Shown: positions 1 to 8,983, counted from the first letter of the stretch. The stretch: DNA of 64,000 bases from Paenibacillus sp. MMS20-IR301 (GCF_032302195.1 NZ_CP135275.1:1550001-1614000), one strand, 5' to 3'. Notes: a model not told the origin generated them from the letters alone. A program made the numbers and translations.

Positions 1-2490
1 CATCCGCCGGCGCTTTCCGGGATTGAGCCTGTGTACATCGAGAGCGATAACCGTCCCTATATGGTCGGTGAGCGGACCAATGTGCTTGGTTCACGGAAAT
101 TCAAGCGCCTGATTGTAGAAGGCAAATATGAGGAAGCTTCAGAAATTGCCCGGGCTCAGGTCAAGAGCGGGGCACAGGTGATTGACGTCTGTGTGCAGGA
201 CCCGGACCGGGACGAGACTGAGGATATGAAACAGTTCCTGGAGCTGGTAGTGAAGAAGGTCAAGGTGCCGTTGATGATTGATACTACTGATCCGGCGGTT
301 ATTGATCTGGCGCTGCAGTATTGCCAAGGGAAGGCGATTATTAACTCCATTAACCTTGAAGATGGTGAAGAGAAATTCGAGCATGTCACGCCGTTGATCC
401 ATAAATATGGTGCAGCCATCGTTGTGGGTACAATTGACGAAACCGGCCAGGCTATACTGGCTAAGGACAAGCTGGAGGTTGCCCGGCGCTCTTACGATCT
501 GCTCGTTAACAAATACGGCCTGAATGCAGAGGATCTGATCTTTGACACCCTCGTGTTCCCAGTTGGAACAGGGGATGAGCAATACATTGGTTCGGCTAAA
601 GAAACAATCGAGGGTATCCGCCTCATTAAGCAAGCTATGCCTGCAGTTCATACCATACTGGGGATAAGCAACGTCTCCTTCGGCTTGCCGGAAGCAGGCC
701 GCGAAGTGCTGAACTCCGTTTTCCTCTATGAGTGCACTAAGGCTGGTCTGGATTATGCGATTGTGAACACGGAAAAGGTAGAGCGCTATGCTTCCATTCC
801 GGAAGAGGAACGTAAGCTTGCTGAACAGCTGATCTATAATACCAATGATGCTACCCTGTCAGCGTTTGTAGCGGCCTTCCGCGGCAAGAAGATTGAGAAG
901 AAAGAGAAAATCTCAAATCTGTCACTGGATGAACGCCTTGCCTCTTATGTAGTGGAAGGAACAAAAGAAGGACTGATTCCGGATCTGGATGAAGCTCTGA
1001 AGACAGCAAACCCGCTGGAGATCATTAACGGGCCGCTCATGGCAGGCATGTCCGAGGTTGGACGTCTGTTCAATAACAATGAACTGATTGTTGCGGAAGT
1101 GCTGCAAAGCGCCGAAGTGATGAAAGCGTCTGTCGGTCATCTAGAGCAGTTCATGAAAAAGGATGAGACCTCGGTGAAGGGGCGGATAATGCTCGCTACC
1201 GTTAAGGGTGACGTACATGATATCGGCAAAAATCTCGTCGAGATTATCCTGTCCAACAACGGATACGAGATTGTTAATCTGGGGATCAAGGTACCGCCGG
1301 AGAATATTATCGAAGCCTTCCGCAAGGAAAAAGCGGATGCCATCGGCTTATCCGGCCTGCTGGTGAAATCGGCGCAGCAGATGGTGCTGACAGCCCAGGA
1401 TTTGCGCTCTGCCGGTATTGATGTGCCGATTCTGGTCGGCGGCGCGGCGTTAACGCGCAAATTCACCAAAACGCGGATCCGTCCTGAATATGACGGCCTG
1501 GTGCTGTATGCTAAAGATGCAATGGATGGTCTGGATATTGCCAACCGGCTGATGAACCCGGTCGAGCGGGTGAAGATAGAAGAGGAAGTCCGCCTGGAAG
1601 CAGAGTCAGCTGTAGCTGTAGCTTCAGAGCAGCCGCTCCCCGAGCTGACGCGTGCTGTACGTTCGAAGATCTCAGCGGATGCGCCGGTATTCACCCCGCC
1701 GGATCTGGAGCGTCATGTCCTGCGCAATTATCCGCTGGGGCATATTATTCCTTATGTAAATATGCAGATGCTGCTCGGGCACCATCTGGGTCTGAAAGGC
1801 TCGGTTGAGGCCGGACTGGCTGCCAAAGATCCGCGTACAGTAGAGCTTAAGGATACCGTGGATGAGATTCTGCATCAGGCTATGCTGGAAGGGACGATTG
1901 TCCCCCATGCGATGTATCAGTTCTTCCCGGCCCAGTCGCGCGGGAATGATATCCTGATCTATGATCCGCAGAATACGGAGCAGCTCCTTCATACCTTCAC
2001 CTTCCCGCGGCAGAACGTAGAGCCGTACCTCTGTCTGGCTGACTTCCTGAAGCCGGTGGAGAGCGGGATTATGGATTACGTCGGTTTCCTGGTCGTAACT
2101 GCCGGACACGGGGTACGTGAACTGTCAACTGAGCTGAAGGAACGCGGCGATTATCTCCGCTCCCATGCCCTGCAGGCTGTAGCGCTTGAGGTGGCGGAAG
2201 GCCTGGCGGAACGCGTTCATCATATGATGCGCGATACCTGGGGCTTCCCGGACCCTGCGGATATGACGATGAAGCAGCGGCATGGTGCCCGTTATCAGGG
2301 CATCCGTGTCTCCTTCGGATATCCGGCCTGCCCGGATCTTGAGGATCAGGGGCCGCTGTTCAAGCTGATGTCACCGGAGGATATCGGCGTCCAGCTGACC
2401 GACGGCTTCATGATGGAGCCGGAAGCCTCGGTATCAGCGATGGTCTTTGCCCACCCGGAAGCACAATATTTCAATGTAGAGAAGCTGTAG
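1..2490 (+). CDS. metH: Methionine synthase, cobalamin-dependent (5' partial)
   Basis: Transfers a methyl group from 5-methyltetrahydrofolate to homocysteine through bound B12, making methionine in the cytosol. The frame is open from base 1, so the gene starts outside the window; the last 829 or so residues are present and the N-terminal homocysteine-binding domain is not. Visible in order are the pterin-binding barrel (YMVGERTN near base 58), the B12 cap and Rossmann domain with DVHDIGKN (bases 1210-1233), whose His is the lower cobalt ligand in this family, and the C-terminal AdoMet-dependent reactivation domain with RVSFGYPACPD (bases 2305-2337). A hairpin terminator follows directly. Family identity is certain; only the true start is unseen. 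Confidence 0.97.
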   Translation, partial: HPPALSGIEPVYIESDNRPYMVGERTNVLGSRKFKRLIVEGKYEEASEIARAQVKSGAQVIDVCVQDPDRDETEDMKQFLELVVKKVKVPLMIDTTDPAVIDLALQYCQGKAIINSINLEDGEEKFEHVTPLIHKYGAAIVVGTIDETGQAILAKDKLEVARRSYDLLVNKYGLNAEDLIFDTLVFPVGTGDEQYIGSAKETIEGIRLIKQAMPAVHTILGISNVSFGLPEAGREVLNSVFLYECTKAGLDYAIVNTEKVERYASIPEEERKLAEQLIYNTNDATLSAFVAAFRGKKIEKKEKISNLSLDERLASYVVEGTKEGLIPDLDEALKTANPLEIINGPLMAGMSEVGRLFNNNELIVAEVLQSAEVMKASVGHLEQFMKKDETSVKGRIMLATVKGDVHDIGKNLVEIILSNNGYEIVNLGIKVPPENIIEAFRKEKADAIGLSGLLVKSAQQMVLTAQDLRSAGIDVPILVGGAALTRKFTKTRIRPEYDGLVLYAKDAMDGLDIANRLMNPVERVKIEEEVRLEAESAVAVASEQPLPELTRAVRSKISADAPVFTPPDLERHVLRNYPLGHIIPYVNMQMLLGHHLGLKGSVEAGLAAKDPRTVELKDTVDEILHQAMLEGTIVPHAMYQFFPAQSRGNDILIYDPQNTEQLLHTFTFPRQNVEPYLCLADFLKPVESGIMDYVGFLVVTAGHGVRELSTELKERGDYLRSHALQAVALEVAEGLAERVHHMMRDTWGFPDPADMTMKQRHGARYQGIRVSFGYPACPDLEDQGPLFKLMSPEDIGVQLTDGFMMEPEASVSAMVFAHPEAQYFNVEKL

Positions 2491-2543
2491 GCTGCCAGCC
2501 TGCACCGCAATGATTAGAACGGGCTTTGCCCCGACTTAGCGGA

Positions 2544-2570
2544 AACCTCCCCGTAGCGGGAGGTTTTTTG
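2544..2570 (+). terminator. Rho-independent terminator after metH
   Basis: An 8-bp perfect stem, AACCTCCC (2544-2551) with GGGAGGTT (2558-2565), around a 6-base loop and running into a T tract. It lies 53 bases past the metH stop and separates metH from rnz. Confidence 0.9.
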
Positions 2571-2634
2571 CACTGAATGAATTGGTATGTTTGTGGGACA
2601 TAACAGAATAGAATTCGTGTCATTGCAGCCGTAA

Positions 2635-2643
2635 TGTTACAAT
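2635..2643 (+). promoter_or_regulatory. Possible extended -10 promoter for rnz
   Basis: TG-T-TACAAT is an extended -10 element 33 bases before the rnz start codon and downstream of the metH terminator. No convincing -35 hexamer is seen 17-18 bases upstream, so this is a modest call. Confidence 0.4.
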
Positions 2644-2676
2644 GTAGCTATTGCAAAAAGAGAAGGAAGGAGGGAT

Positions 2677-3630
2677 ATGATGGAATTATATTTTTTGGGA
2701 ACGAATGCCGGGGTTCCGACACTCCAGCGCAATGTGACCTCGATTGCCCTCAGGCTGCTTGAAGAACGGCGCACGTTCTGGATGTTCGACTGCGGCGAAG
2801 GCACCCAGCATCAGGTACTCCGTTCGCCGCTGCGGCTAGGTAAGCTGGAGAAGCTGTTTATTACCCATCTGCACGGTGACCACCTGTTTGGCCTTCCGGG
2901 TCTGCTGTCCAGCCGGGGATATCAGGGCGGAATAGCTCCGCTGACGGTGTACGGGCCTCCAGGACTGAAGGCGTATCTGGATATTTCGCTGTCAGCCAGC
3001 CAGTCGCGTATCCCTTATAAGCTAGAGGTTGTCGAGCATACCGGAGGTCTGATCTTTGAAGATGAGACGTTTAAGGTAGAAGCCGGGCTGCTGGAGCATA
3101 GAATCGACAGCTACGGATACCGGGTCACCGAGAAGGACAGCCCGGGAAATCTTAATGCTGAGCTGCTTAGAAGCTATGGCCTGAAGCCGGGCCCGCTCTA
3201 CGGAAGGCTGAAGAAGGGTGAGGATATTACCCTGGAGGACGGGACTTTGATTAAGGCGGCGGATGTAATTCATGCACCCAAGCGCGGCCGGATCATAACG
3301 ATTCTTGGTGATACCCGGACCTGTCCCGGCGCCCTGCCGCTGGCGCTTGATGCGGATCTGATTGTTCACGAGGCAACCTTTGCCCATGATTTGGCTGAAA
3401 TGGCTTATCAGTATCATCATAGTACAGCACGCCAGGCGGCGGAATTGGCACGTGATGCCGGCGGCAGAGAGCTGCTGCTGACCCATTTCAGTTCCAGATA
3501 TACTTCACAGGAGGAATTAATTCCGCTGCTGGAAGAAGCACAGGCAATTTTTCCGGCCACACTGCTGGCGGAAGAATTTTGTACGTTCCCTGTACTCCGC
3601 AGAAATCCGGGAAACCGCTCCGGGGAATAA
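2677..3630 (+). CDS. rnz: Ribonuclease Z
   Basis: Zinc-dependent endonuclease that removes the 3' trailer of tRNA precursors. The 317-residue product has the full short-form RNase Z pattern: N-terminal FLGTNAGVPT, FDCGEGTQ, the metal-binding HLHGDH, ILGDTRTC, HEATF and a final THFSSRY. Length matches bacterial RNase Z (about 310). Two in-frame ATGs sit at 2677 and 2680 behind a GGAAGGAGGG ribosome site; either could be used. It is isolated from metH by a terminator and from the HAD gene by about 230 bases. Confident. Confidence 0.96.
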   Translation: MMELYFLGTNAGVPTLQRNVTSIALRLLEERRTFWMFDCGEGTQHQVLRSPLRLGKLEKLFITHLHGDHLFGLPGLLSSRGYQGGIAPLTVYGPPGLKAYLDISLSASQSRIPYKLEVVEHTGGLIFEDETFKVEAGLLEHRIDSYGYRVTEKDSPGNLNAELLRSYGLKPGPLYGRLKKGEDITLEDGTLIKAADVIHAPKRGRIITILGDTRTCPGALPLALDADLIVHEATFAHDLAEMAYQYHHSTARQAAELARDAGGRELLLTHFSSRYTSQEELIPLLEEAQAIFPATLLAEEFCTFPVLRRNPGNRSGE

Positions 3631-3858
3631 ATTATTTTCCGGGAAAGCGCAGGAAATGACAGTGCGAGCCAAAAAGAGCTTGCCGGTACGGCGGTTCGCT
3701 ATCGTTCGACGAAGTATGTTAAATTTAAAGGAACACACGGGGATTATGATTAGCTGACAACAGGCTGTTCTCCGGGAAATATCCGGGCTTAACTACTGTT
3801 CATGACGTTAATTGTATAGATCCCGCAACAATAATAATCGGAATCTGCAGGGGGAGTT

Positions 3859-4647
3859 ATGAATAATATCGGAGGTTTGTTAATCGATCTGGACGGAACG
3901 CTCTATCACGGCAGGCACATGATTCCTGATGCGGATAAGCTGATCGCTGCGCTCAGGAAAGCGGAAATCCCGTTCCTGTTCGTGACGAACAATTCCTCGC
4001 GGACCGCAGCAAGTGTGGCAGCGCATTTGCGGGAAATGGGCATTGATGCCAATCCGGAAGAAGTATGTACTTCGTCGCTTGCTGCTGCTCGTTATGTTGC
4101 TGAGGAATCCCCGGGAGCGGCTGTGGCAATTATTGGGGAAGAGGGATTGCTTCAGGCCTGTACCGAAGCCGGGCTAACGATTGTGACGGAGAAGCCGCAG
4201 TATGTGGTGCAGGGAATCGACCGGTCCTTTACATATGAATCACTGGCCAGAGCTTCGCGCTGGATCCGTGAAGGAGCCAGATTCGTGCTGACGAATCCGG
4301 ATGTAATGCTGCCCTCTGACGACGGGATTACGCCGGGTGCCGGGACGCTTGCTGCTGCAATTGAGGCTGCGAGCGGGGTCCCGCCGGTGGTGATCGGCAA
4401 ACCGGAATCCCATCTCGTTGCCTATGCGACCTCGCTGCTTGGCATCAAGCCGGAGGAAGCCGTTATGGTCGGGGATAATATGCGGACCGATATTTCAGCC
4501 GGCGCCCATGCAGGCTGCCGCACAGTACTCGTGCTTACGGGCCTGACTACCCGGGATAACCTGGAAGACTATCAGCGACTCACCGGGGTTAAGCCGGATG
4601 AAATTTGTGCCGATTTAGCTGAACTTATGGTACTGCTCGGTGTATAA
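3859..4647 (+). CDS. HAD-superfamily phosphatase, NagD/YutF type
   Basis: Predicted cytosolic phosphatase of the HAD subclass IIA (NagD-like) group. Of 262 residues, motif I is DLDGTLYHG (near residue 10), motif II is VTNNSS, the motif III lysine is in IGKPES, and motif IV is MVGDNMRTDI. The cap lies between motifs II and III, as in NagD and B. subtilis YutF, and the length is typical. A GGGGGAG ribosome site precedes the ATG. It sits 47 bases upstream of the glycosylase and may be the first gene of that operon. The substrate (nucleotides or sugar phosphates in relatives) cannot be read from sequence. Confidence 0.9.
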   Translation: MNNIGGLLIDLDGTLYHGRHMIPDADKLIAALRKAEIPFLFVTNNSSRTAASVAAHLREMGIDANPEEVCTSSLAAARYVAEESPGAAVAIIGEEGLLQACTEAGLTIVTEKPQYVVQGIDRSFTYESLARASRWIREGARFVLTNPDVMLPSDDGITPGAGTLAAAIEAASGVPPVVIGKPESHLVAYATSLLGIKPEEAVMVGDNMRTDISAGAHAGCRTVLVLTGLTTRDNLEDYQRLTGVKPDEICADLAELMVLLGV

Positions 4648-4694
4648 TGACAAAGGTATGAGCATTTTACCAACCTGGAAGGGAAGATAACAAT

Positions 4695-5510
4695 ATGCCG
4701 GAACTACCGGAAATGGAGAATTACCGCAGGCTGCTAAGCCAGCATATTATAAATGTTCCGATTACGGGAGTAACCGTAAACCGCGAAAAGACGATTAACA
4801 TGGAGACAGCAGAGTTCGTGAATGCTCTGGTCGGTGCACGGATTGTCTTTGTAGAACGCCGGGCCAAGCATATCCTGTTTCATCTGCATGACGGAAGAAG
4901 ACTGCTGCTCCATCTGATGCTGGGCGGGTTATTATTCTACGGCACGGAAGAGGAGCGTCCGGACCGCACAACCCAGGTTGAGCTTGCTTTCGGAGATAAG
5001 ATCCTGTACTTCATGGGCCTGCGGCTTGGATATCTGCATCTGCTGTCCGTGAAGGAGGGAGAAGCGGCCATGGGCAAGCTCGGGCCGGAACCGCTGGACC
5101 GCAGAATGACGGCGGAGCGCTTCGCGGGACTGCTCAAGGGGCGGCGCGGGGCACTGAAGAGCCTGCTCGTTAATCAGCAGGTGATGGCCGGAATCGGCAA
5201 CTGCTATGCTGACGAAATTGCCTTTGAAGCACGGCTGCTGCCGTCAGCGCAGGTGCAGAACCTGACCCTGGAAGCGGTGAACCGGCTCTACGCCAGTATA
5301 CGCAAGGTGCTGGAGGAAGCGACCGAGATCGGCGGATATATGGAAATGCCGTTCATAACCGGAGACACCGTAACCGGTTCATATAATGATGCCTGTAAGG
5401 TGTATGACCGGGAAGGCGAGCCGTGCCTGCGCGGCGGGGGAACGATTGTAAAGACAGAGCAGTCCGGACGCAAAGTATTTTATTGCCCGGATTGCCAGCA
5501 TGAAGTTTAG
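4695..5510 (+). CDS. Fpg/Nei-family DNA glycosylase with an altered zinc finger
   Basis: Predicted bifunctional base-excision glycosylase/AP lyase. The 271-residue protein starts PELPEMENYRR after Met; Pro2 is the family's Schiff-base nucleophile and Glu3 the acid. The helix-two-turn-helix region contains MAGIGNCYADEI. The C-terminal finger reads EPCLRGGG, then SGRKVFYCPDCQ: Cys244, Cys264 and Cys267 are present, but the expected second cysteine is Gly247 (GGC at 5433-5435, one base from TGC). The finger Arg is kept. MELPE-type start, RBS GGAAGGGAAG. The stop overlaps the nfo start by 11 bases, so the enzyme that makes abasic sites is translationally coupled to the one that cuts them. Probably a paralogue distinct from housekeeping mutM. 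Confidence 0.88.
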   Translation: MPELPEMENYRRLLSQHIINVPITGVTVNREKTINMETAEFVNALVGARIVFVERRAKHILFHLHDGRRLLLHLMLGGLLFYGTEEERPDRTTQVELAFGDKILYFMGLRLGYLHLLSVKEGEAAMGKLGPEPLDRRMTAERFAGLLKGRRGALKSLLVNQQVMAGIGNCYADEIAFEARLLPSAQVQNLTLEAVNRLYASIRKVLEEATEIGGYMEMPFITGDTVTGSYNDACKVYDREGEPCLRGGGTIVKTEQSGRKVFYCPDCQHEV

Positions 5511-6354
5511 CCCTTACATCGGGGCGCATGTCAGCATACGTGGCGGGTACGGGCAGGCTGCCCGGTCCGCCCGGGAGAGCGGTGCGGCATGCTTTCAATA
5601 TTTTCCGAAAAATCCGCGCAGCCTGAAGCTGAAGCCGGTAGATTACCGTGATGCTGAGAGCTGCGCCGCATACTGCCGCGAGCAGGGGATGGTCTCAATT
5701 GGCCATAGCGCGTATCCGACCAATCTGGCGGCTGCTCCGGAGGACCGGGAGGTCATGACTGCCTCATTGCGCAATGATCTGGAAATTGCCGAAGCGTGCG
5801 GTTCGCTTGGCATTGTGGTGCATTTTGGGCATTTTGCCGGAATGGAGCCATTACAAGGTTATCAAAATATTATACAATGTATAAATGATACACTGGCAGA
5901 CTGGCACGGGCAGAGCAAGCTGCTGATCGAGAATATGGCAGGCAACCAGGGCCGGGAAGGAATGACGCTGGAGGAGCTGGTCAAAATCCGTGAGCTGAGC
6001 CGTAATCCGGAGAAGATCGGCTTCTGCTTCGATACCTGCCACGCCTTTGCCTCCGGCATCTGGAATCCGCTGCACACGGGTGCATTCCTTAAGCGCGGTT
6101 CTAAGCTGGGATTTTGGGACAACCTGGTCGCAGTACATCTGAATGATTCCCGTTATCCCTGCGGTGCAAGACGCGACAGGCATGCCGGAGTCGGACAAGG
6201 CCATATCGGCAGTGCGGCGCTGCAGGAGCTTGTAACCTTAATTCCGGTAAGCAGGCCGGTATTTGTCATGGAAACGGAAAAAGGGCCGGACGGCACGCAC
6301 CGGACGGAAATAGCACTTGTGCGGAAATGGTTTGAGGCGGGGGATGAACAGTGA
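5500..6354 (+). CDS. nfo: Endonuclease IV (AP endonuclease)
   Basis: Three-metal TIM-barrel enzyme that nicks DNA 5' of abasic sites. The 284-residue product carries the whole ligand set of the family: GHSAYPTNLA, VVHFGHF, ENMAGNQG, DTCHAFASG, HLNDS, RRDRHAGVGQGHIG and METEKGPDG, giving the His, Glu and Asp residues that hold the metals. Length is close to E. coli Nfo (285). The ATG lies inside the end of the glycosylase gene and the stop touches the next start, so the gene is central in an overlapping operon. Confident. Confidence 0.95.
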   Translation: MKFSPYIGAHVSIRGGYGQAARSARESGAACFQYFPKNPRSLKLKPVDYRDAESCAAYCREQGMVSIGHSAYPTNLAAAPEDREVMTASLRNDLEIAEACGSLGIVVHFGHFAGMEPLQGYQNIIQCINDTLADWHGQSKLLIENMAGNQGREGMTLEELVKIRELSRNPEKIGFCFDTCHAFASGIWNPLHTGAFLKRGSKLGFWDNLVAVHLNDSRYPCGARRDRHAGVGQGHIGSAALQELVTLIPVSRPVFVMETEKGPDGTHRTEIALVRKWFEAGDEQ

Positions 6355-6692
6355 TGCATATATATATGGATGATTTGCGGCGCCGTCCTGCAGGATTTGT
6401 GTTAGCCAGAACTACCGAAGAATGCCTGCTGCTGCTGCGGAGCGGTCCGGTTGATATTTTGTCGCTGGATTATGATATGGGGCCGGAGGATTTCAGCGGT
6501 GCTGAAGTGGCTAAACGGATTGTACTGGAGGCACTCTTTCCCCGGGAAATCTATCTGCATACCTCAAGCCCGCAAGGACTTCAGGAAATGTACGGCATTC
6601 TGTATCATGCGCTGCCAGCAGGCACACTGCTGCATCATGGTCCGCTCAGCTTCGGGCGGCTGCAGGAAATCGCCGCAGGTGCAGAGCAGTGA
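6354..6692 (+). CDS. Small receiver-like protein (cREC-type, putative)
   Basis: A 112-residue cytosolic protein resembling the cyclic-phosphate-processing receiver (cREC) domain: N-terminal IYMDDLRRRP, then RTTEECLLLL and LSLDYDMG with acidic residues where receivers place theirs. No output domain is attached. I prefer the ATG at 6354, which shares an A with the nfo TGA; a GTG at 6351 is also in frame. The stop overlaps the next gene by four bases. The domain match is from memory of the pattern and the function is unknown; its place between endonuclease IV and a thioredoxin-like gene suggests stable co-expression with repair, not a proven role. Confidence 0.62.
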   Translation: MHIYMDDLRRRPAGFVLARTTEECLLLLRSGPVDILSLDYDMGPEDFSGAEVAKRIVLEALFPREIYLHTSSPQGLQEMYGILYHALPAGTLLHHGPLSFGRLQEIAAGAEQ

Positions 6693-7015
6693 TCCGGGAG
6701 CTGGAACAGGCTGAACTGCTGGAGCTGCTCGGTACACATGGCCAGCCACTCGTTGTATTCTTATATACTCCGCTGTGCGGGACCTGCAAGGCAGCCCGGC
6801 GCATGCTGGAGGTCGCCCGGCATCTGCTGCCGCCCGAGCTGAATATTGCCGGGGGCAACGTGAACAGGCTCCCGGAGCTGGTGAAGACTTACCGGATCTC
6901 CAGTGTGCCTGCACTGCTGGCAGTGCCTGCAGACCGGGCAGCCCGGCCGGAAATTCTATATTCATTCGGCTCTGTAGAACGGGTGCTGGATTACATAAGG
7001 AGAGTGACCTCATAA
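6689..7015 (+). CDS. Thioredoxin-like protein
   Basis: A 108-residue single-domain thioredoxin-fold protein with no signal peptide. The redox motif is CGTC (Cys30, Cys33) preceded by LVVFLYTPL; the usual WCGPC tryptophan is replaced (LCGTC). The cis-Pro loop is SVPALL and the C-terminal helix follows. Start GTG at 6689 overlaps the upstream stop (GTGA) and its TAA shares a base with the next ATG. Likely a cytosolic disulfide reductase or redox adaptor; substrate unknown. Confidence 0.82.
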   Translation: MIRELEQAELLELLGTHGQPLVVFLYTPLCGTCKAARRMLEVARHLLPPELNIAGGNVNRLPELVKTYRISSVPALLAVPADRAARPEILYSFGSVERVLDYIRRVTS

Positions 7016-7797
7016 TGATATCTTTACAACATCTTTCCCTGCGCAGGGAGCAAAGCCAGATTCTTGATGATGTATCGCTGGAAATGAAGCAGGGGGAGAA
7101 CTGGGTTATTCTCGGACGCAACGGCTCCGGCAAAACAACTTTGCTGGAAATGATGACCGGTTACCTGTTTCCAAGTAAAGGCTCGGTCGAGGTGCTGGGC
7201 TATAAATACGGACAGTGTGATTTGCGCGAGGTGCGCAAGGAGATCGGTTATATCGGTCCTTCCCTGATGGAAAAGCTCTCACTGAGCGATCCTGTATGGG
7301 AGGTTGTCGCTACCGGAGCCTATGCATATTTGCGTTTCTACCAGGCGATTCCGCAGGCAGTGCAGGACCAGGCGCTGCGCCTGCTCGCTGATATGAATCT
7401 TGGTGAGCTGGCGTATCATCCGTTCGGGACGCTGTCCCAGGGCGAACGCAAGAAAGCGATGCTGGCACGCTGTCTGATGGCGAATCCCAAGCTGCTGATC
7501 ATGGACGAGCCATGTGCGGGACTTGATTTGTATGAGCGGGAGAAAATGCTGGCGGAGATTGACAAGCTGAAGCAGCGGAATGTTGCAGTTGTCTACGTAA
7601 CCCATCATGTGGAAGAAATTGTACCGCTCTTCACGCATGTGGCGCTGATCCGTGACGGGAAGCTGGCGGGAGCCGGCCCCAAGGAGGAAGTGCTGACCCA
7701 GGATATGCTGAAGGCCACCTTCGATATTCCCGTGGATGTAGAATGGGCTGACGGCCGTCCCTGGATTAAAATTAGATCTGGAGGCACACAGAGTTGA
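7015..7797 (+). CDS. ABC-type ATPase, YlmA-like
   Basis: A 260-residue stand-alone ABC ATPase. Walker A is GRNGSGKTT, signature LSQGERKK, Walker B LLIMDEPCAGLD, and the switch His is in YVTHH. No transmembrane partner is encoded nearby. I place the start at ATG 7015 (TAATG overlap, AAGGAGAG ribosome site), discarding an upstream in-frame extension that merely reads through the thioredoxin-like gene in another frame. The arrangement resembles B. subtilis YlmA. Whether it energises a transporter or acts alone is not shown. Confidence 0.88.
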   Translation: MISLQHLSLRREQSQILDDVSLEMKQGENWVILGRNGSGKTTLLEMMTGYLFPSKGSVEVLGYKYGQCDLREVRKEIGYIGPSLMEKLSLSDPVWEVVATGAYAYLRFYQAIPQAVQDQALRLLADMNLGELAYHPFGTLSQGERKKAMLARCLMANPKLLIMDEPCAGLDLYEREKMLAEIDKLKQRNVAVVYVTHHVEEIVPLFTHVALIRDGKLAGAGPKEEVLTQDMLKATFDIPVDVEWADGRPWIKIRSGGTQS

Positions 7798-8861
7798 ACG
7801 ATTTTATTGAAGAAGAACGGGAGCAGAATGCGGCTCCGCAAGAAAAAGTTATTTCCAGATATATCTGTACGGCGAATCATGGTTTCGCCCCCTATGCCCA
7901 GGAGGAGCTCCGCCGGCTGTTCGGCGCGGTGAAGAGCACGCTGCTGCTGCCGGGCGAGGTGTTCCTGGCTACGCTTGAGACGGAGCCGGAAGAGGTTGCC
8001 AGGCTGCTGGCCCAGAGTCCGCCGATCTTCCTGCGCCATATTCAGCCCGTACAGTTCCAGGATACAGGGGACGCATCCGCTCTTGACCGGCTTGCTGTGT
8101 ATTTAAGCCGGCGTAAGGAGCTGGAAGGCGAGCGGGTGTCGCTGCATGTCCGCAAGGGCGGGACCTCCTTTTGGGAAGACAGTCCGGGCGAGCTGCGTGA
8201 GTGGCTGCAGGCCAGGCTGGAGGGCCTGGGCGCTGAGTTCACCGTGCAGGAGCCGGCTTGGATAGTCTCCGTATACGCTGACGGAGACGCGCTGTACGCC
8301 GGTGCCTCCCGGCCGGAGGAGAACCTCTCCAGCTGGAACGGCGGCATGATCCGCTTCCGTAAAGAGGATGGCCAGATATCGCGGGCCAAATTCAAGCTGA
8401 TGGAAGCGGAGAAGGAATTCGCGATTCCCTTCAGCAGCTTCAGCAGTGCGGTCGATATCGGCGCTTCCCCGGGCGGCTGGACCTCCTTCCTGCTGGAGCG
8501 CGGCCTGAAGGTTACCGCAGTTGATCCGGCGCTGATGCATGAATCACTGCGCAAGCATCCGGGACTGAAGATTCTGCGGAAGAATGCCGGTGAGGTCAAA
8601 TTCCGAGAGAATGAATTCGATCTGCTCGTCTGTGATATGAGCTGGAGTCCGAAGCTGATGGCGAAGCTGGTATCTGGTCTGCTGCACAGTCTGACTCCGG
8701 GCGGCACAGCGGTTGTCACCGTGAAGCTGATGCACAAGAAGCCGCTGGCGGTCATCAAGGACATAATCGCCATGTTCGAAGGGGAGCGGATGCAGATCCA
8801 GCGGGCGAAGCAGCTGTTCCATAACCGGGACGAAATTACACTTTATATGATTAAATATTAA
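7794..8861 (+). CDS. RlmM/FtsJ-like RNA 2'-O-methyltransferase
   Basis: Predicted AdoMet-dependent methyltransferase for ribose 2'-OH in RNA, 355 residues. The N-terminal half looks like a THUMP-type RNA-binding region. The C-terminal Rossmann fold has motif I AVDIGASPGGWTS and residues fitting the K-D-K-E tetrad: Lys in AKFKLMEAEKEF, Asp in LLVCDMSW, Lys in VTVKLMHKK, Glu in NRDEITLYMIKY. The start is TTG 7794, overlapping the ABC ATPase stop, with GGAGG about ten bases upstream. It is the last gene of the overlapping operon, followed by a strong terminator. The rRNA target is inferred from family only. Confidence 0.86.
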   Translation: MNDFIEEEREQNAAPQEKVISRYICTANHGFAPYAQEELRRLFGAVKSTLLLPGEVFLATLETEPEEVARLLAQSPPIFLRHIQPVQFQDTGDASALDRLAVYLSRRKELEGERVSLHVRKGGTSFWEDSPGELREWLQARLEGLGAEFTVQEPAWIVSVYADGDALYAGASRPEENLSSWNGGMIRFRKEDGQISRAKFKLMEAEKEFAIPFSSFSSAVDIGASPGGWTSFLLERGLKVTAVDPALMHESLRKHPGLKILRKNAGEVKFRENEFDLLVCDMSWSPKLMAKLVSGLLHSLTPGGTAVVTVKLMHKKPLAVIKDIIAMFEGERMQIQRAKQLFHNRDEITLYMIKY

Positions 8862-8873
8862 TAAGGTTTATCA

Positions 8874-8950
8874 AGGGAAAGCATCCCGTGATCTGCACCG
8901 CCGGCATTCTGCCGGGCTGAGGTGCGGCAGCGGGTGCTTTCCTTTTTTTT
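8874..8950 (+). terminator. Terminator of the nfo-methyltransferase operon
   Basis: A long two-tier hairpin: outer stem GGAAAGCATCCCG with CGGGTGCTTTCC, inner arms GCACC/GGTGC and CCGGCA/TGCCGG, followed by eight T residues at 8943-8950. Confidence 0.92.
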
Positions 8951-8983
8951 ATAAGCTGAAGCTTAAGCAGGGAGGAAAACAGG

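Noticed and set aside
3656..3760. A 34-codon frame between rnz and the HAD gene
   Set aside because: Weak ribosome site, basic low-information product, no recognised motif. Treated as intergenic.
6775..7014. Upstream extension of the YlmA-like ATPase
   Set aside because: It reads through the thioredoxin-like gene in another frame; the ATG at 7015 has a good ribosome site and stop-start overlap.
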